This document shows positions 27,665-34,473 of a stretch of 46,062 nucleotides of DNA, piece after piece. Source of the DNA: Bacteroidales bacterium (GTDB taxonomy: Bacteria; Bacteroidota; Bacteroidia; Bacteroidales; Muribaculaceae); assembly GCA_014800795.1 (NCBI GenBank), contig JAAVFL010000031.1:1-46062 (forward strand), in the 5' to 3' direction. The position numbers were made by a program, and so were the translations under genes. The notes under the pieces are model-generated. The model saw only the letters and a program-made list of their open reading frames with translations. It was not told where the DNA came from and did not search any database. Each line of letters begins with the position of its first letter. The stretch's first letter is position 1.

Positions 27665-28229
27665 TATTGCAATGTTTATCACGCCAGGCAACCACAATCG
27701 GACCGTTTCCATCCAATTCCGTCAGCAGCCGCAGATTTATGTGAAGTTCTCCGACCTCGACCTCCGCACTCCCGCACTCCAGAAATCCGATATCCGGAAG
27801 CGGTATGGATACCAAAGGCACACCTGGCTTTAGGGCGCATTTATAAACAGCCTCTTTTATACACCATGCGACAAGCCTTGCATACGGCGTTTTACCCCAT
27901 CGCTCCTGTTGCCCAGTAGCTAAATATTTATGCTTCACCCGCTCAAGCTGCGTGTCGCGGTCGTCGGTTTCGGTATCTATGCCTACTGCTGCATATATAA
28001 CACTGACTGCCAGAAGAGCCTGCGAGCCGCTGTGACTTATTGATATCGCCGGGCTGCCGCTCACGCCATCTATATATGGCGCTCCGTCGGGTGTATGTCG
28101 CAGCATCGGATGCTCCGCAGGGAAAGCCTCCTTGAGCAGAGTTCCTACGGCTGTGCGTGCGGCAGCCAGTCCCTCTTCAGAAAGATGTGTCGCATATACC
28201 CGTAACGACGGCTCGTCAAAGACCAACAT
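27657..28229 (-). CDS. 4'-phosphopantetheinyl transferase superfamily protein
   Basis: A 190-aa enzyme of the Sfp/AcpT-like superfamily. It transfers the 4'-phosphopantetheine arm of CoA to a serine of a carrier protein. The pattern SISHSGSQALLAVS is followed by VGIDTE, with metal-binding acidic residues, and WCIKEAVYK, the second signature with its conserved W, K and E. These are in the expected order and spacing. Position directly after gldE (23 nt) is the usual Bacteroidota arrangement. The target carrier protein cannot be deduced; a primary acyl carrier protein is plausible. No adjacent polyketide or peptide synthetase genes are present. Confidence 0.9.
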   Translation of the reverse strand: MLVFDEPSLRVYATHLSEEGLAAARTAVGTLLKEAFPAEHPMLRHTPDGAPYIDGVSGSPAISISHSGSQALLAVSVIYAAVGIDTETDDRDTQLERVKHKYLATGQQERWGKTPYARLVAWCIKEAVYKCALKPGVPLVSIPLPDIGFLECGSAEVEVGELHINLRLLTELDGNGPIVVAWRDKHCNIC

Positions 28230-28252
28230 TGTCTGTAAATTGTATAGAAAAA

Positions 28253-29629
28253 TCAGGCGGTCTGCACGTCGGGCATGACTTTCACGCGCACTGATGTGAT
28301 ACGGTGATGTTCGATATCAAGTATAAGGAAACGGCAGCGCCCGTATACGAGAGGTTCCTTCTCTTTCGGGAAGTCACCCTTTATCGCAAGCAACATTCCG
28401 GCGAGTGTCTCGCAGTTTTCCGCCACAGGAGCATAATCTTCCTCGTCGAGACCGGTGACGCGGAAGAAATCGGTGAGTACCGTCTTACCTTCGAATATAT
28501 ATGTATCATCGGGAAGACGGCGGTAGGTTTTCTCCTCTTCGTCGTATTCGTCGTTGATATCGCCTACGATTTCTTCGAGTACATCCTCAAGCGTCACCAC
28601 TCCGCGCGTGCCTCCGTATTCATCAACTACTATCGCGATATGCAGTTTGAGACGGCGAAAATCCTCAAGAAGATCATCGATCATGCGCGATTCCGGCACA
28701 AAATATGTCTTCCGGATAAGGCTCTGCCATTCGAAATCTGTGACAGCGGGATTGTCGCCGACATAAGGAAGAAGATCGCGGGCATACAGCACTCCGCGTA
28801 TATCATCTTGAGAATCACCGAAAACCGGCAGACGTGAATAGCCTTTTTCAAGCACCACACTCATAACCTCGCCAAACGACATATCGTAGTCAAGCCCCGT
28901 TATATCCACGCGGGGAGTCATTATTTCCGAAGCTGTGGTATCGCCGAACCGCAATATTCCCTCAAGCATCTGCTTATCCTGTCCGCCCTCTGCCACACTC
29001 ATTTCAAGAGCCTGACCCAGTTCGTCGGCCGTGATATTGCGGGCCTGTTTTGTCACTACCTTATTGACAAACTTTGTGGAGCGCACCATCACCGATGATA
29101 GCGGATAGAATAGCTTCATTAGAAATCCAAGACCGCCGACTGCGAAACGCGCCCAGCGCATCGGATTGGTATTGGCAACCAATTTCGGCAGTATCTCGCC
29201 GAAAAGCAATATCAGAAAGGTTAGTATTACAGTCTGTAACAGGAAATTGAGCCATGGCTCCATCTGCTCGAAAATTGCCGATAGTCCGAAACTCATCAGC
29301 ACAACTATTGTCACATTGACAAGATTGTTTGTGATCAGAATAGTGGCCAGCAGACGCTCCGGTTTGGCGAGCAGACGGCGGATCGCTTCGTTGCGCGATG
29401 AATCGTCGAGCTCTTCGGCCTGCTGTGGCGTGATAGAGAAAAAAGCCATCTCACTGCCGCTGACAAAGCCCGACACGAAAAGCGCGAGAACAGCCAGTGA
29501 CAATGATATTATCTGCGGTAGTCCGAGCGCAGAACTGTTGACTATGACAGCCGTAAGAGCCGTAAAATCGCAGGAAGGGAGCCAATCGTGCAGAATGGCC
29601 GCCATTGTCGGTAAAGGGTCTATATCCAA
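28253..29629 (-). CDS. gldE: GldE-type CNNM/CBS-domain transporter-associated membrane protein
   Basis: 458 aa. The N-terminal third is a DUF21/CNNM membrane domain with several hydrophobic helices (SLAVLALFVSGFVSGSEMAFFSI; ILITNNLVNVTIVVLMSFG). Next is a CBS-domain pair at about residues 215-340 (IMTPRVDITGLD...YSRLPVF...VDEYGGTRGVVTLEDVLEEIVGD). The C-terminal domain is of the CorC/HlyC type. In gliding Bacteroidota GldE is associated with the gliding and secretion apparatus. In non-gliding gut species the same gene persists and may act as a cation (Mg) transporter or in secretion; this is inference. It is followed by the phosphopantetheinyl transferase gene. Confidence 0.82.
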   Translation of the reverse strand: MDIDPLPTMAAILHDWLPSCDFTALTAVIVNSSALGLPQIISLSLAVLALFVSGFVSGSEMAFFSITPQQAEELDDSSRNEAIRRLLAKPERLLATILITNNLVNVTIVVLMSFGLSAIFEQMEPWLNFLLQTVILTFLILLFGEILPKLVANTNPMRWARFAVGGLGFLMKLFYPLSSVMVRSTKFVNKVVTKQARNITADELGQALEMSVAEGGQDKQMLEGILRFGDTTASEIMTPRVDITGLDYDMSFGEVMSVVLEKGYSRLPVFGDSQDDIRGVLYARDLLPYVGDNPAVTDFEWQSLIRKTYFVPESRMIDDLLEDFRRLKLHIAIVVDEYGGTRGVVTLEDVLEEIVGDINDEYDEEEKTYRRLPDDTYIFEGKTVLTDFFRVTGLDEEDYAPVAENCETLAGMLLAIKGDFPKEKEPLVYGRCRFLILDIEHHRITSVRVKVMPDVQTA

Positions 29630-29654
29630 AGTTTAAATATCTTGATTTCGCGTG

Positions 29655-29686
29655 CAAATTTACAAAATATCCGCGACATATTGAAA
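29655..29686 (-). promoter_or_regulatory. Promoter of gldE
   Basis: On the minus strand TTTC (29686-29683) is followed after 20 nt by TAAATTTG (29662-29655). The -7 box is exact and the -33 box has one mismatch. The start codon is at 29629. Confidence 0.6.
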
Positions 29687-29701
29687 AAATAAACGGATGT
29701 G

Positions 29702-30175
29702 TCAGAACTCCGTGAAGGCGAACGGCAGTAGTGCCGCAACCGATGGTATCCGATACACGGTATCACGTCCTACAAGTATCACCTCCACAGGGTGTCCGGC
29801 CAGTATCTCATATTCCAGAAGCGCCTGACGACACGCGCCGCATGGAGCCACAGGAGCGGCAACGAACGCGCCGTCGGTTCCGCGTGCGGCTATCGCGATT
29901 TTCTCAAATGAAGCATCGGGATATTGCGCATGGGCATAGAAACATGCCGATCTCTCGGCACATGTGCCTGAAGGGTATGCCACATTCTCCTGATTGGCCC
30001 CCTCCACTATATTCCCGTCCGACAACAATATGGCAGCGCCAACACAGAAATGAGAATACGGAGCGTAGCTGCGACGGGTGGCTTCCATTGCACGGCGCAC
30101 GAGATTGGTGTCGGGCGCGTCGAGCTCTTTATGTGACAATACTTCGTATGAAAAATCTATACTTTTCTTTTCCAT
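29702..30175 (-). CDS. cdd: Cytidine deaminase
   Basis: 157-aa zinc enzyme that deaminates cytidine and deoxycytidine to uridine and deoxyuridine in pyrimidine salvage. The catalytic motif TCAERSA contains C72 and E74, and PCGACRQ contains C112 and C115. C72, C112 and C115 bind zinc and E74 is the proton shuttle. Length is slightly above the usual 130-140 aa of tetrameric forms because of an N-terminal extension. It is transcribed away from the membrane TPR gene. No exact TAnnTTTG box was seen upstream. Confidence 0.94.
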   Translation of the reverse strand: MEKKSIDFSYEVLSHKELDAPDTNLVRRAMEATRRSYAPYSHFCVGAAILLSDGNIVEGANQENVAYPSGTCAERSACFYAHAQYPDASFEKIAIAARGTDGAFVAAPVAPCGACRQALLEYEILAGHPVEVILVGRDTVYRIPSVAALLPFAFTEF

Positions 30176-30279
30176 ATATTTCTTATAATCTAAGGTTGCG
30201 TTGAACGGGCGACAGTGAGGATTGCCGGCATAAAGTTAACGTATATTTTTCAAAAAAGTCAGAATATCGCCCGATTTTT

Positions 30280-30310
30280 TTTGCTGTTTAAGTCCAAATA
30301 AGTAACTTTG
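30280..30310 (+). promoter_or_regulatory. Promoter of the membrane TPR gene
   Basis: TTTG (30280-30283) is followed after 19 nt by TAACTTTG (30303-30310). Both boxes are exact. The leader to the ATG at 30389 is about 70 nt. Confidence 0.8.
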
Positions 30311-30388
30311 CGGTCTAAACGCAGGCGCATACGCGTTTGCGTTGCATAACAGTGAGAATACAACAAAAAATATAACGAACATAATTCC

Positions 30389-31072
30389 ATGTCTAAGAAA
30401 CAACAAGAAGCTCCCGAAACCACCGGTATCGACGGTCTGAACGACTCGCTTACCGCTATGACACAGAAGGTGCAGGATAACCGCAAGACTATCGTCACCT
30501 GGTCGTTGGTGGTAATAGCCATCGTGGTTCTGGCCCTCGCCTACGTTTACTTCTTCCGCAACCCCGGCATGCAGAAGCATAACGACAACATCGGTTCTGC
30601 CGATCTTCAGCTTGCCCTGTCCAACGATTCCATCGCCCTGAAACAGTATATGGATATCGCCGACAACGGCAGCTATGAACCTGCGAACCGCGCAGCTCTT
30701 GAAAGTGCGATCATCCTTTACCGCGAAGGTAAATATGAGGAAGCTCTCAAGTATGCTGAAAAATATTCCACCCGCGACGAAATCATAGGTGCCGGCGCCC
30801 TCTCACTCAAAGGCGACTGTCTCGTAAATCTCGACCGCCTGTCTGATGCAGTAAGCGCATACAAGGATGCGATCCGCACCAGCAACAACAATCCGGCCTA
30901 TACACCTTACTTCATCATGAAGCTCGCACGCGTATACCGCGAACAAGGCAACTTCGCAGACGAAGCCAAGCAGCTGCAGGAGCTAAAGAACAACTATCCG
31001 CTCTATGGCCAGCAGCACAGCATCGACATCGACAAACTGCTCGACCGCGCACGCGTTCAGGCCGGTAAATAA
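30389..31072 (+). CDS. Membrane-anchored tetratricopeptide repeat protein (YfgM/TolA-binding-like)
   Basis: 227 aa with one transmembrane segment at about residues 36-56 (IVTWSLVVIAIVVLALAYVYFF). It is preceded by a short charged cytoplasmic tail and followed by a periplasmic helical domain. The helical repeats include ALESAIILYREGKYEEALKYAEKY, LKGDCLVNLDRLSDAVSAYKDAI and KLARVYREQGNFADEAKQLQEL, clear TPR units. The layout is like YfgM, an inner-membrane protein that supports chaperones at the secretion machinery, but that role is only a guess here. It is followed by a terminator and then panB. Confidence 0.85.
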   Translation: MSKKQQEAPETTGIDGLNDSLTAMTQKVQDNRKTIVTWSLVVIAIVVLALAYVYFFRNPGMQKHNDNIGSADLQLALSNDSIALKQYMDIADNGSYEPANRAALESAIILYREGKYEEALKYAEKYSTRDEIIGAGALSLKGDCLVNLDRLSDAVSAYKDAIRTSNNNPAYTPYFIMKLARVYREQGNFADEAKQLQELKNNYPLYGQQHSIDIDKLLDRARVQAGK

Positions 31073-31149
31073 TCCGTTGCCGCACAGGGGACACAGTATT
31101 CCCGACTGATAAGTCACACACATTATGTTCCCGATTGATAAACCCCATG

Positions 31150-31193
31150 AAAGGCTCTTTTCCGCAACTAAACGGAGAAAAGCCTTTTTCTTT
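31150..31193 (+). terminator. Intrinsic terminator before panB
   Basis: AAAGGCTCTTTTCCG pairs, with a one-base slip, with CGGAGAAAAGCCTTT around an 8-nt loop, and a T-rich run follows. It separates the membrane TPR gene from panB. Confidence 0.75.
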
Positions 31194-31238
31194 ACCGCGA
31201 CATAAACATCCCTCTTAATTTACAAACACCCCCAGATC

Positions 31239-32060
31239 ATGTCAACCAATACAATAGACATACCCAAAAAGGTTACAACCTCCACTGTTGCGCGGATGAA
31301 ACGCGACGGCGAGAAAATAGCCATGATAACAGCATACGACTACACCATGGCTACTCTTGTTGATAAAGCCGGAATAGACCTGATATTAGTAGGAGACTCC
31401 GCAGCAAACGTAATGGCCGGACATGCCACAACTTTGCCGATCACCCTTGACCAGATGATTTACCACGCCCAGTGCGTAAGTCGTGGCGCATCGCGTGCCA
31501 TGGTTATAGTTGACATGCCATTCGGGACCTGCGACGGCGACGAACTCACCGCACTTCACAGCGCTGTCAGAATACTCAAAGAGAGCGGAGCTGCCGCTGT
31601 AAAAATAGAAGGTGGCGAACCTATGATACCCTCCATAAAGAAGATCATCGGCGCAGGCATTCCGGTTATGGGTCATCTGGGGCTTACACCACAGGCGGTA
31701 AACCAGTTGGGCGGCTACGGTCTCCGCGCCAAAGCGAAAGAGGAAGCCGATCAACTGATGAAAGACGCTCTACTGCTTCAGGAAGCCGGGTGCTTCGGCG
31801 TCGTGCTTGAAAAAGTACCTGCTCAGCTGGCAAAAGAGGTCAGTGAGGCTCTTACAATTCCGACAATCGGTATCGGTGCCGGCAACGGATGCGACGGCCA
31901 GGTGCTTGTATTGCAGGATATGCTTGGCATGAACGAAGGATTCAAACCTAAATTCCTCCGGACATATGCCTCTCTTGCCGACACAATCACCTCGGCTGTA
32001 GGTAATTACATCTCAGATGTAAGAAGCGGTAATTTCCCTTCGGAAACAGAATCTTACTGA
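31239..32060 (+). CDS. panB: 3-methyl-2-oxobutanoate hydroxymethyltransferase
   Basis: The 273-aa TIM-barrel enzyme transfers a hydroxymethyl group from methylenetetrahydrofolate to 2-oxoisovalerate, giving ketopantoate. This is the first step of pantothenate and CoA synthesis. Family motifs: MITAYDYTMA near the N-terminus, LVGDSAANVMAGHATTLPIT with metal-binding Asp, VKIEGGEPM, PVMGHLGLTPQAV, and IGIGAGNGCDGQVLVLQDMLG. Length is typical. No other pan genes are adjacent. The enzyme uses the same keto acid that ilvE handles in this window, but the genes are far apart. Confidence 0.96.
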   Translation: MSTNTIDIPKKVTTSTVARMKRDGEKIAMITAYDYTMATLVDKAGIDLILVGDSAANVMAGHATTLPITLDQMIYHAQCVSRGASRAMVIVDMPFGTCDGDELTALHSAVRILKESGAAAVKIEGGEPMIPSIKKIIGAGIPVMGHLGLTPQAVNQLGGYGLRAKAKEEADQLMKDALLLQEAGCFGVVLEKVPAQLAKEVSEALTIPTIGIGAGNGCDGQVLVLQDMLGMNEGFKPKFLRTYASLADTITSAVGNYISDVRSGNFPSETESY

Positions 32061-32172
32061 TTGACTTACAGTAGAAATGCTATGTCGCTGATATCTAATT
32101 ATGTATCAAAAAAGTGCGCCTTATTAACATATTTTAACAAAGCAGCGTGCAGATATCAGAAACAAAACCACT

Positions 32173-32180
32173 AATTTTGC
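32173..32180 (+). promoter_or_regulatory. -7 promoter element of a candidate small RNA
   Basis: TAATTTTG is an exact -7 match with no open reading frame after it. The -33 region has no clear TTTG at 19-21 nt. Confidence 0.55.
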
Positions 32181-32184
32181 ACCG

Positions 32185-32327
32185 TGAAAATTCTGATACC
32201 TATCAGGAGTTCACATCGACTAAAAATAGAATAAGAGAACGTTTGTTAGACGAAAAGAACATATATACTTGAATTTTGGTTATGAGGGAGGTGTGTTTCT
32301 GTGAAGAAACACACTTTTCATTTTTTT
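32185..32327 (+). ncRNA. Candidate free-standing small RNA
   Basis: About 140 nt run from the predicted start, 5 nt after the -7 box, to a strong intrinsic terminator. The 5' end folds at once: GTGAA (32185-32189) with TTCAC (32211-32215), and TTCTGAT with ATCAGGA, around a 4-nt loop. The middle is A-rich and unstructured, ending in GTTATGAGGGAGG. No reading frame of useful length exists. I cannot assign a known family. It could alternatively be the 3' part of a longer panB transcript, since panB ends 112 nt before the -7 box with no terminator of its own. Confidence 0.5.
32291..32327 (+). terminator. Intrinsic terminator of the candidate small RNA (and panB)
   Basis: GTGTGTTTCT (32291-32300) and AGAAACACAC (32305-32314) form a perfect 10-bp stem around GTGA. 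It is followed by TTTTCATTTTTTT. Confidence 0.9.
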
Positions 32328-32390
32328 ATATTCCTTTTGATTTTTTACAATTTCAGCCATCAGCATGTGGCTCCCTATTCCTCAATACCG

Positions 32391-33344
32391 CTAAGACAGC
32401 CGGAAGCGCGGCTTGATCGTAGAAAGGCAACCCACCGAATCTTTGAAGAAACAAAGTCCGTGCGATGGTATGCCATATTCAGACGATGGACCGATGTCAA
32501 GTATACGTGCCCCCATCTCCGCACATGCATGCATCACCTCAGGAGCAAATCTTCGCATCGGATATAGCTGTTCGAATCCGGGAGCATCGCCCCAATATAC
32601 CACCTGCATAATTTCCGGTGCCACACGATACACCACTGCAGCGGCAACGTCATCCTCTCCGTGGGTCATAACGAAGAACTCCGCATCCACGAGTGGGGCC
32701 GTACGTATCACATCGTCAAGGGTCATACGCAGCGGATAGCCTTTAGCTGATCTGTTGGCTGCGATAACGGCATATGCCCGTTCTATATCCGAAGGACTAT
32801 TACGGCTCAGACGCCACATAGCGAACGGTTCGCCAAACGACCTGCGGAACTTCTGCCGGACCTTGCCGCTCATACGTGCCTCTGCGCACTGGCGCCACTC
32901 CTCTCCTTTATATCCTTCTACTGGACAATAATGATTGATATCGGCAAAGAGAAGCCGCCCACCGCGCAAAAGCGACGAAAACACTTTCGGCTGCATGGCG
33001 CGGTCATAAAATTCAGGAGTAAGAGATATCTCAACCGACATACCCAGCAATGCGGCATACTGCTTTAGTGCATCCACAATTCCATCCACGACTTCCAGAA
33101 GCTGTACTCCGGTGAAGCAGAATCCGCCGAACGGAGCTGAGAACGGCGAGAGTAGCTCACCGTTTCTCTCACCGAGAATTATCCCACCCCTTGTCTTTCC
33201 ATCCTTAAAAAGCACGTAATGCACCCTGTCGCATTTGCTTCGGTTTAACTCCGCAAACTCCACGCTGTTGAACACATGCGATGCTCCTTTCGGAAACACC
33301 CGCGCAAACTCCCCGGCCTCTACCCTGTATGCAATCATCGTCAT
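32391..33344 (-). CDS. GNAT/FemAB-like N-acyltransferase
   Basis: A 317-aa cytoplasmic protein with the double-GNAT layout of FemAB-like acyltransferases. The N-terminal half has YVLFKDGKTRGGIILGERNGELLSPF...APFGGF. The second half has KVRQKFRRSF, then VIAANRSAKGYPLRMTLDDV, FFVMTHGEDDVAAAVVYRV and MQVVYWGDAPGFEQLYPM. A C-terminal segment follows (ARILDIGPSSEYGIPSHGLCFFKDSVG). Similar orphan genes in Bacteroidales are annotated only as GNAT family, and the acyl donor and acceptor are unknown. A second ATG lies two codons downstream of the chosen start. It converges with panB and the candidate small RNA. Repeat element B begins 37 nt upstream of it. Confidence 0.8.
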   Translation of the reverse strand: MTMIAYRVEAGEFARVFPKGASHVFNSVEFAELNRSKCDRVHYVLFKDGKTRGGIILGERNGELLSPFSAPFGGFCFTGVQLLEVVDGIVDALKQYAALLGMSVEISLTPEFYDRAMQPKVFSSLLRGGRLLFADINHYCPVEGYKGEEWRQCAEARMSGKVRQKFRRSFGEPFAMWRLSRNSPSDIERAYAVIAANRSAKGYPLRMTLDDVIRTAPLVDAEFFVMTHGEDDVAAAVVYRVAPEIMQVVYWGDAPGFEQLYPMRRFAPEVMHACAEMGARILDIGPSSEYGIPSHGLCFFKDSVGCLSTIKPRFRLS

Positions 33345-33380
33345 ATATATGTCTTATCGTCAACCGACATAAAATCATTA

Positions 33381-33606
33381 CTGTTAAGTAAGTCATGAAA
33401 ATTATTATGTATAATATACTTAACATGACTTTATCTCATCCACGGCACCCTTTCGCCGGATTTAACCCTCATCTTCAGTCTTTTTCTACAAGCTCAAAAG
33501 CGCAGGCGATAACGTGTAGCTCGGTGTACTCCTTCATCTTCAAGCAAAATCCGACTGAAAGTATGCTAACGGATAATATAAAATAATTTTCACGACTTAC
33601 TTACAG
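33381..33606. repeat. Palindromic intergenic repeat element, copy B
   Basis: 226-bp element with inverted ends CTGTTAAGTAAGTC (33381-33394) and GACTTACTTACAG (33594-33606). The arms stay similar inward past GAAAATTATT. Positions 33467-33513 are an exact reverse complement of 34196-34242 in copy C (47 nt). The element is therefore inverted relative to copy C. No convincing protein is encoded. It is adjacent to the acyltransferase start. Confidence 0.8.
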
Positions 33607-33904
33607 TCAACAAAAATAGCAATAAATATCCGAATTCACCATATCAGCCATCTCCTATCACATGGTAGCCGCATCAAAACAGCGCAGAACCCTACGACAG
33701 ACGCAAAAATATGGTATTAGTAAGAAAATAAATCAAGCGGTGGAAAACGAGGTAAAGAGCTGGCACAGGAAATAGAGTGAGCCAGCGAGGCACCTGACGG
33801 CGCCCGCTACCGGCTATTTGATGCGGTTGCCCTGCGTCAAATCATTTCTATCGCCTTTCTTTTGCACATATCCGGTAGCATCCGATAAAAAAGGCGGCCG
33901 AATA
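33607..33904. other. Gap between repeat B and tRNA-Ser promoter
   Basis: Contains the second copy of the 64-nt repeat and otherwise no gene, hairpin with T-tract, or promoter box. The 33795-33900 part is GC-richer than its surroundings. Confidence 0.4.
33731..33794 (+). repeat. 64-nt tRNA-proximal repeat, copy 2
   Basis: Ungapped match (52 of 64) to 19243-19306. It begins AATCAAGCGGTGGAAAACGA. It ends 134 nt before the tRNA-Ser -7 box. In this copy the frame starting at 33731 is open for 14 codons (NQAVENEVKSWHRK) before TAG. Confidence 0.65.
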
Positions 33905-33936
33905 TTTGCATACCTCAGAAAATACACCTAATTTTG
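33905..33936 (+). promoter_or_regulatory. Promoter of tRNA-Ser
   Basis: TTTG (33905-33908) is followed after 20 nt by TAATTTTG (33929-33936). Both boxes are exact, 47 nt before the mature 5' end. Confidence 0.8.
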
Positions 33937-33983
33937 CACTTCGAAGAAAGTTCTTCCGAATTCAGTCTTCACCAATAAATTTT

Positions 33984-34071
33984 GGAGTGGTGCTCGAGTG
34001 GCTGAAGAGGCACGCCTGGAAAGCGTGTATACCCCAAAAGGGTATCCCGAGTTCGAATCTCGGTCACTCCG
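33984..34071 (+). tRNA. tRNA-Ser (anticodon GGA)
   Basis: Class II tRNA of 88 nt. The acceptor stem is GGAGTGG with TCACTCC (one G-U pair). The anticodon loop CTGGAAA gives anticodon GGA, reading TCC and TCT. A long variable arm (TACCCCAAAAGGGTA) marks serine identity. The T arm CGAGTTCGAATCTCG is canonical. The discriminator is G, as required for serine. CCA is not encoded. Confidence 0.95.
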
Positions 34072-34072
34072 C

Positions 34073-34105
34073 AAAAGATAAGCTTAATAGCTTATCTTTT
34101 TTTTT
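34073..34105 (+). terminator. Intrinsic terminator of tRNA-Ser
   Basis: AAAAGATAAGC (34073-34083) and GCTTATCTTTT (34090-34100) form a perfect 11-bp stem around TTAATA and run into a T-tract of nine. Confidence 0.92.
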
Positions 34106-34106
34106 G

Positions 34107-34326
34107 TACCGGCGTTCGAACGAGCGAGTTCGTAATCGCGTCAGGCGCTTTGCGCCGGATTTTGCTCTAAGATGAAGGAGTGTAGCGAGCCACATGTTAT
34201 CGCCTGCGCTTTTGAGCTTGTAGAAAAAGACTGAAGATGAGGATGAAATCCGGCGAAAGGATGCCGCGGATGATGTGAAGTCCATTTTAATGCGGTATAC
34301 GTAATAATTTTAATGAATTACTTATC
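34107..34326. repeat. Palindromic intergenic repeat element, copy C
   Basis: From about 34155 to 34326 it aligns to the reverse complement of copy B, including an exact 47-nt block at 34196-34242. It ends in a degenerate GAATTACTTATC terminus. Its left end lacks the TAAGTAAGTC terminus and abuts the tRNA-Ser terminator, so it is truncated or diverged there. An internal small hairpin CGCTTTGCG lies at about 34146-34154. Confidence 0.7.
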
Positions 34327-34414
34327 AGCTATACCACCGATTATACCTACCGCACCTCTGCGGGCGCGACACGTTAAAGGAACTTAGGTAAAAGAATATG
34401 AGTGAAAAATTTTG

Positions 34415-34422
34415 TATCTTTG
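34415..34422 (+). promoter_or_regulatory. -7 promoter element of uvrB
   Basis: TATCTTTG is an exact -7 match, 52 nt before the uvrB ATG. It lies inside the upstream in-frame extension that starts at GTG 34402, which argues against that earlier start. No good -33 box was found. Confidence 0.55.
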
Positions 34423-34473
34423 CAAATTACGTCCGGACATCATGTCACGGAGGCAACAACACAAGGGTTATCC

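Noticed and set aside
33395-33586. 63-codon frame within repeat element B
   Set aside because: The frame is not kept in copies A and C, and the composition is that of a palindromic non-coding element.
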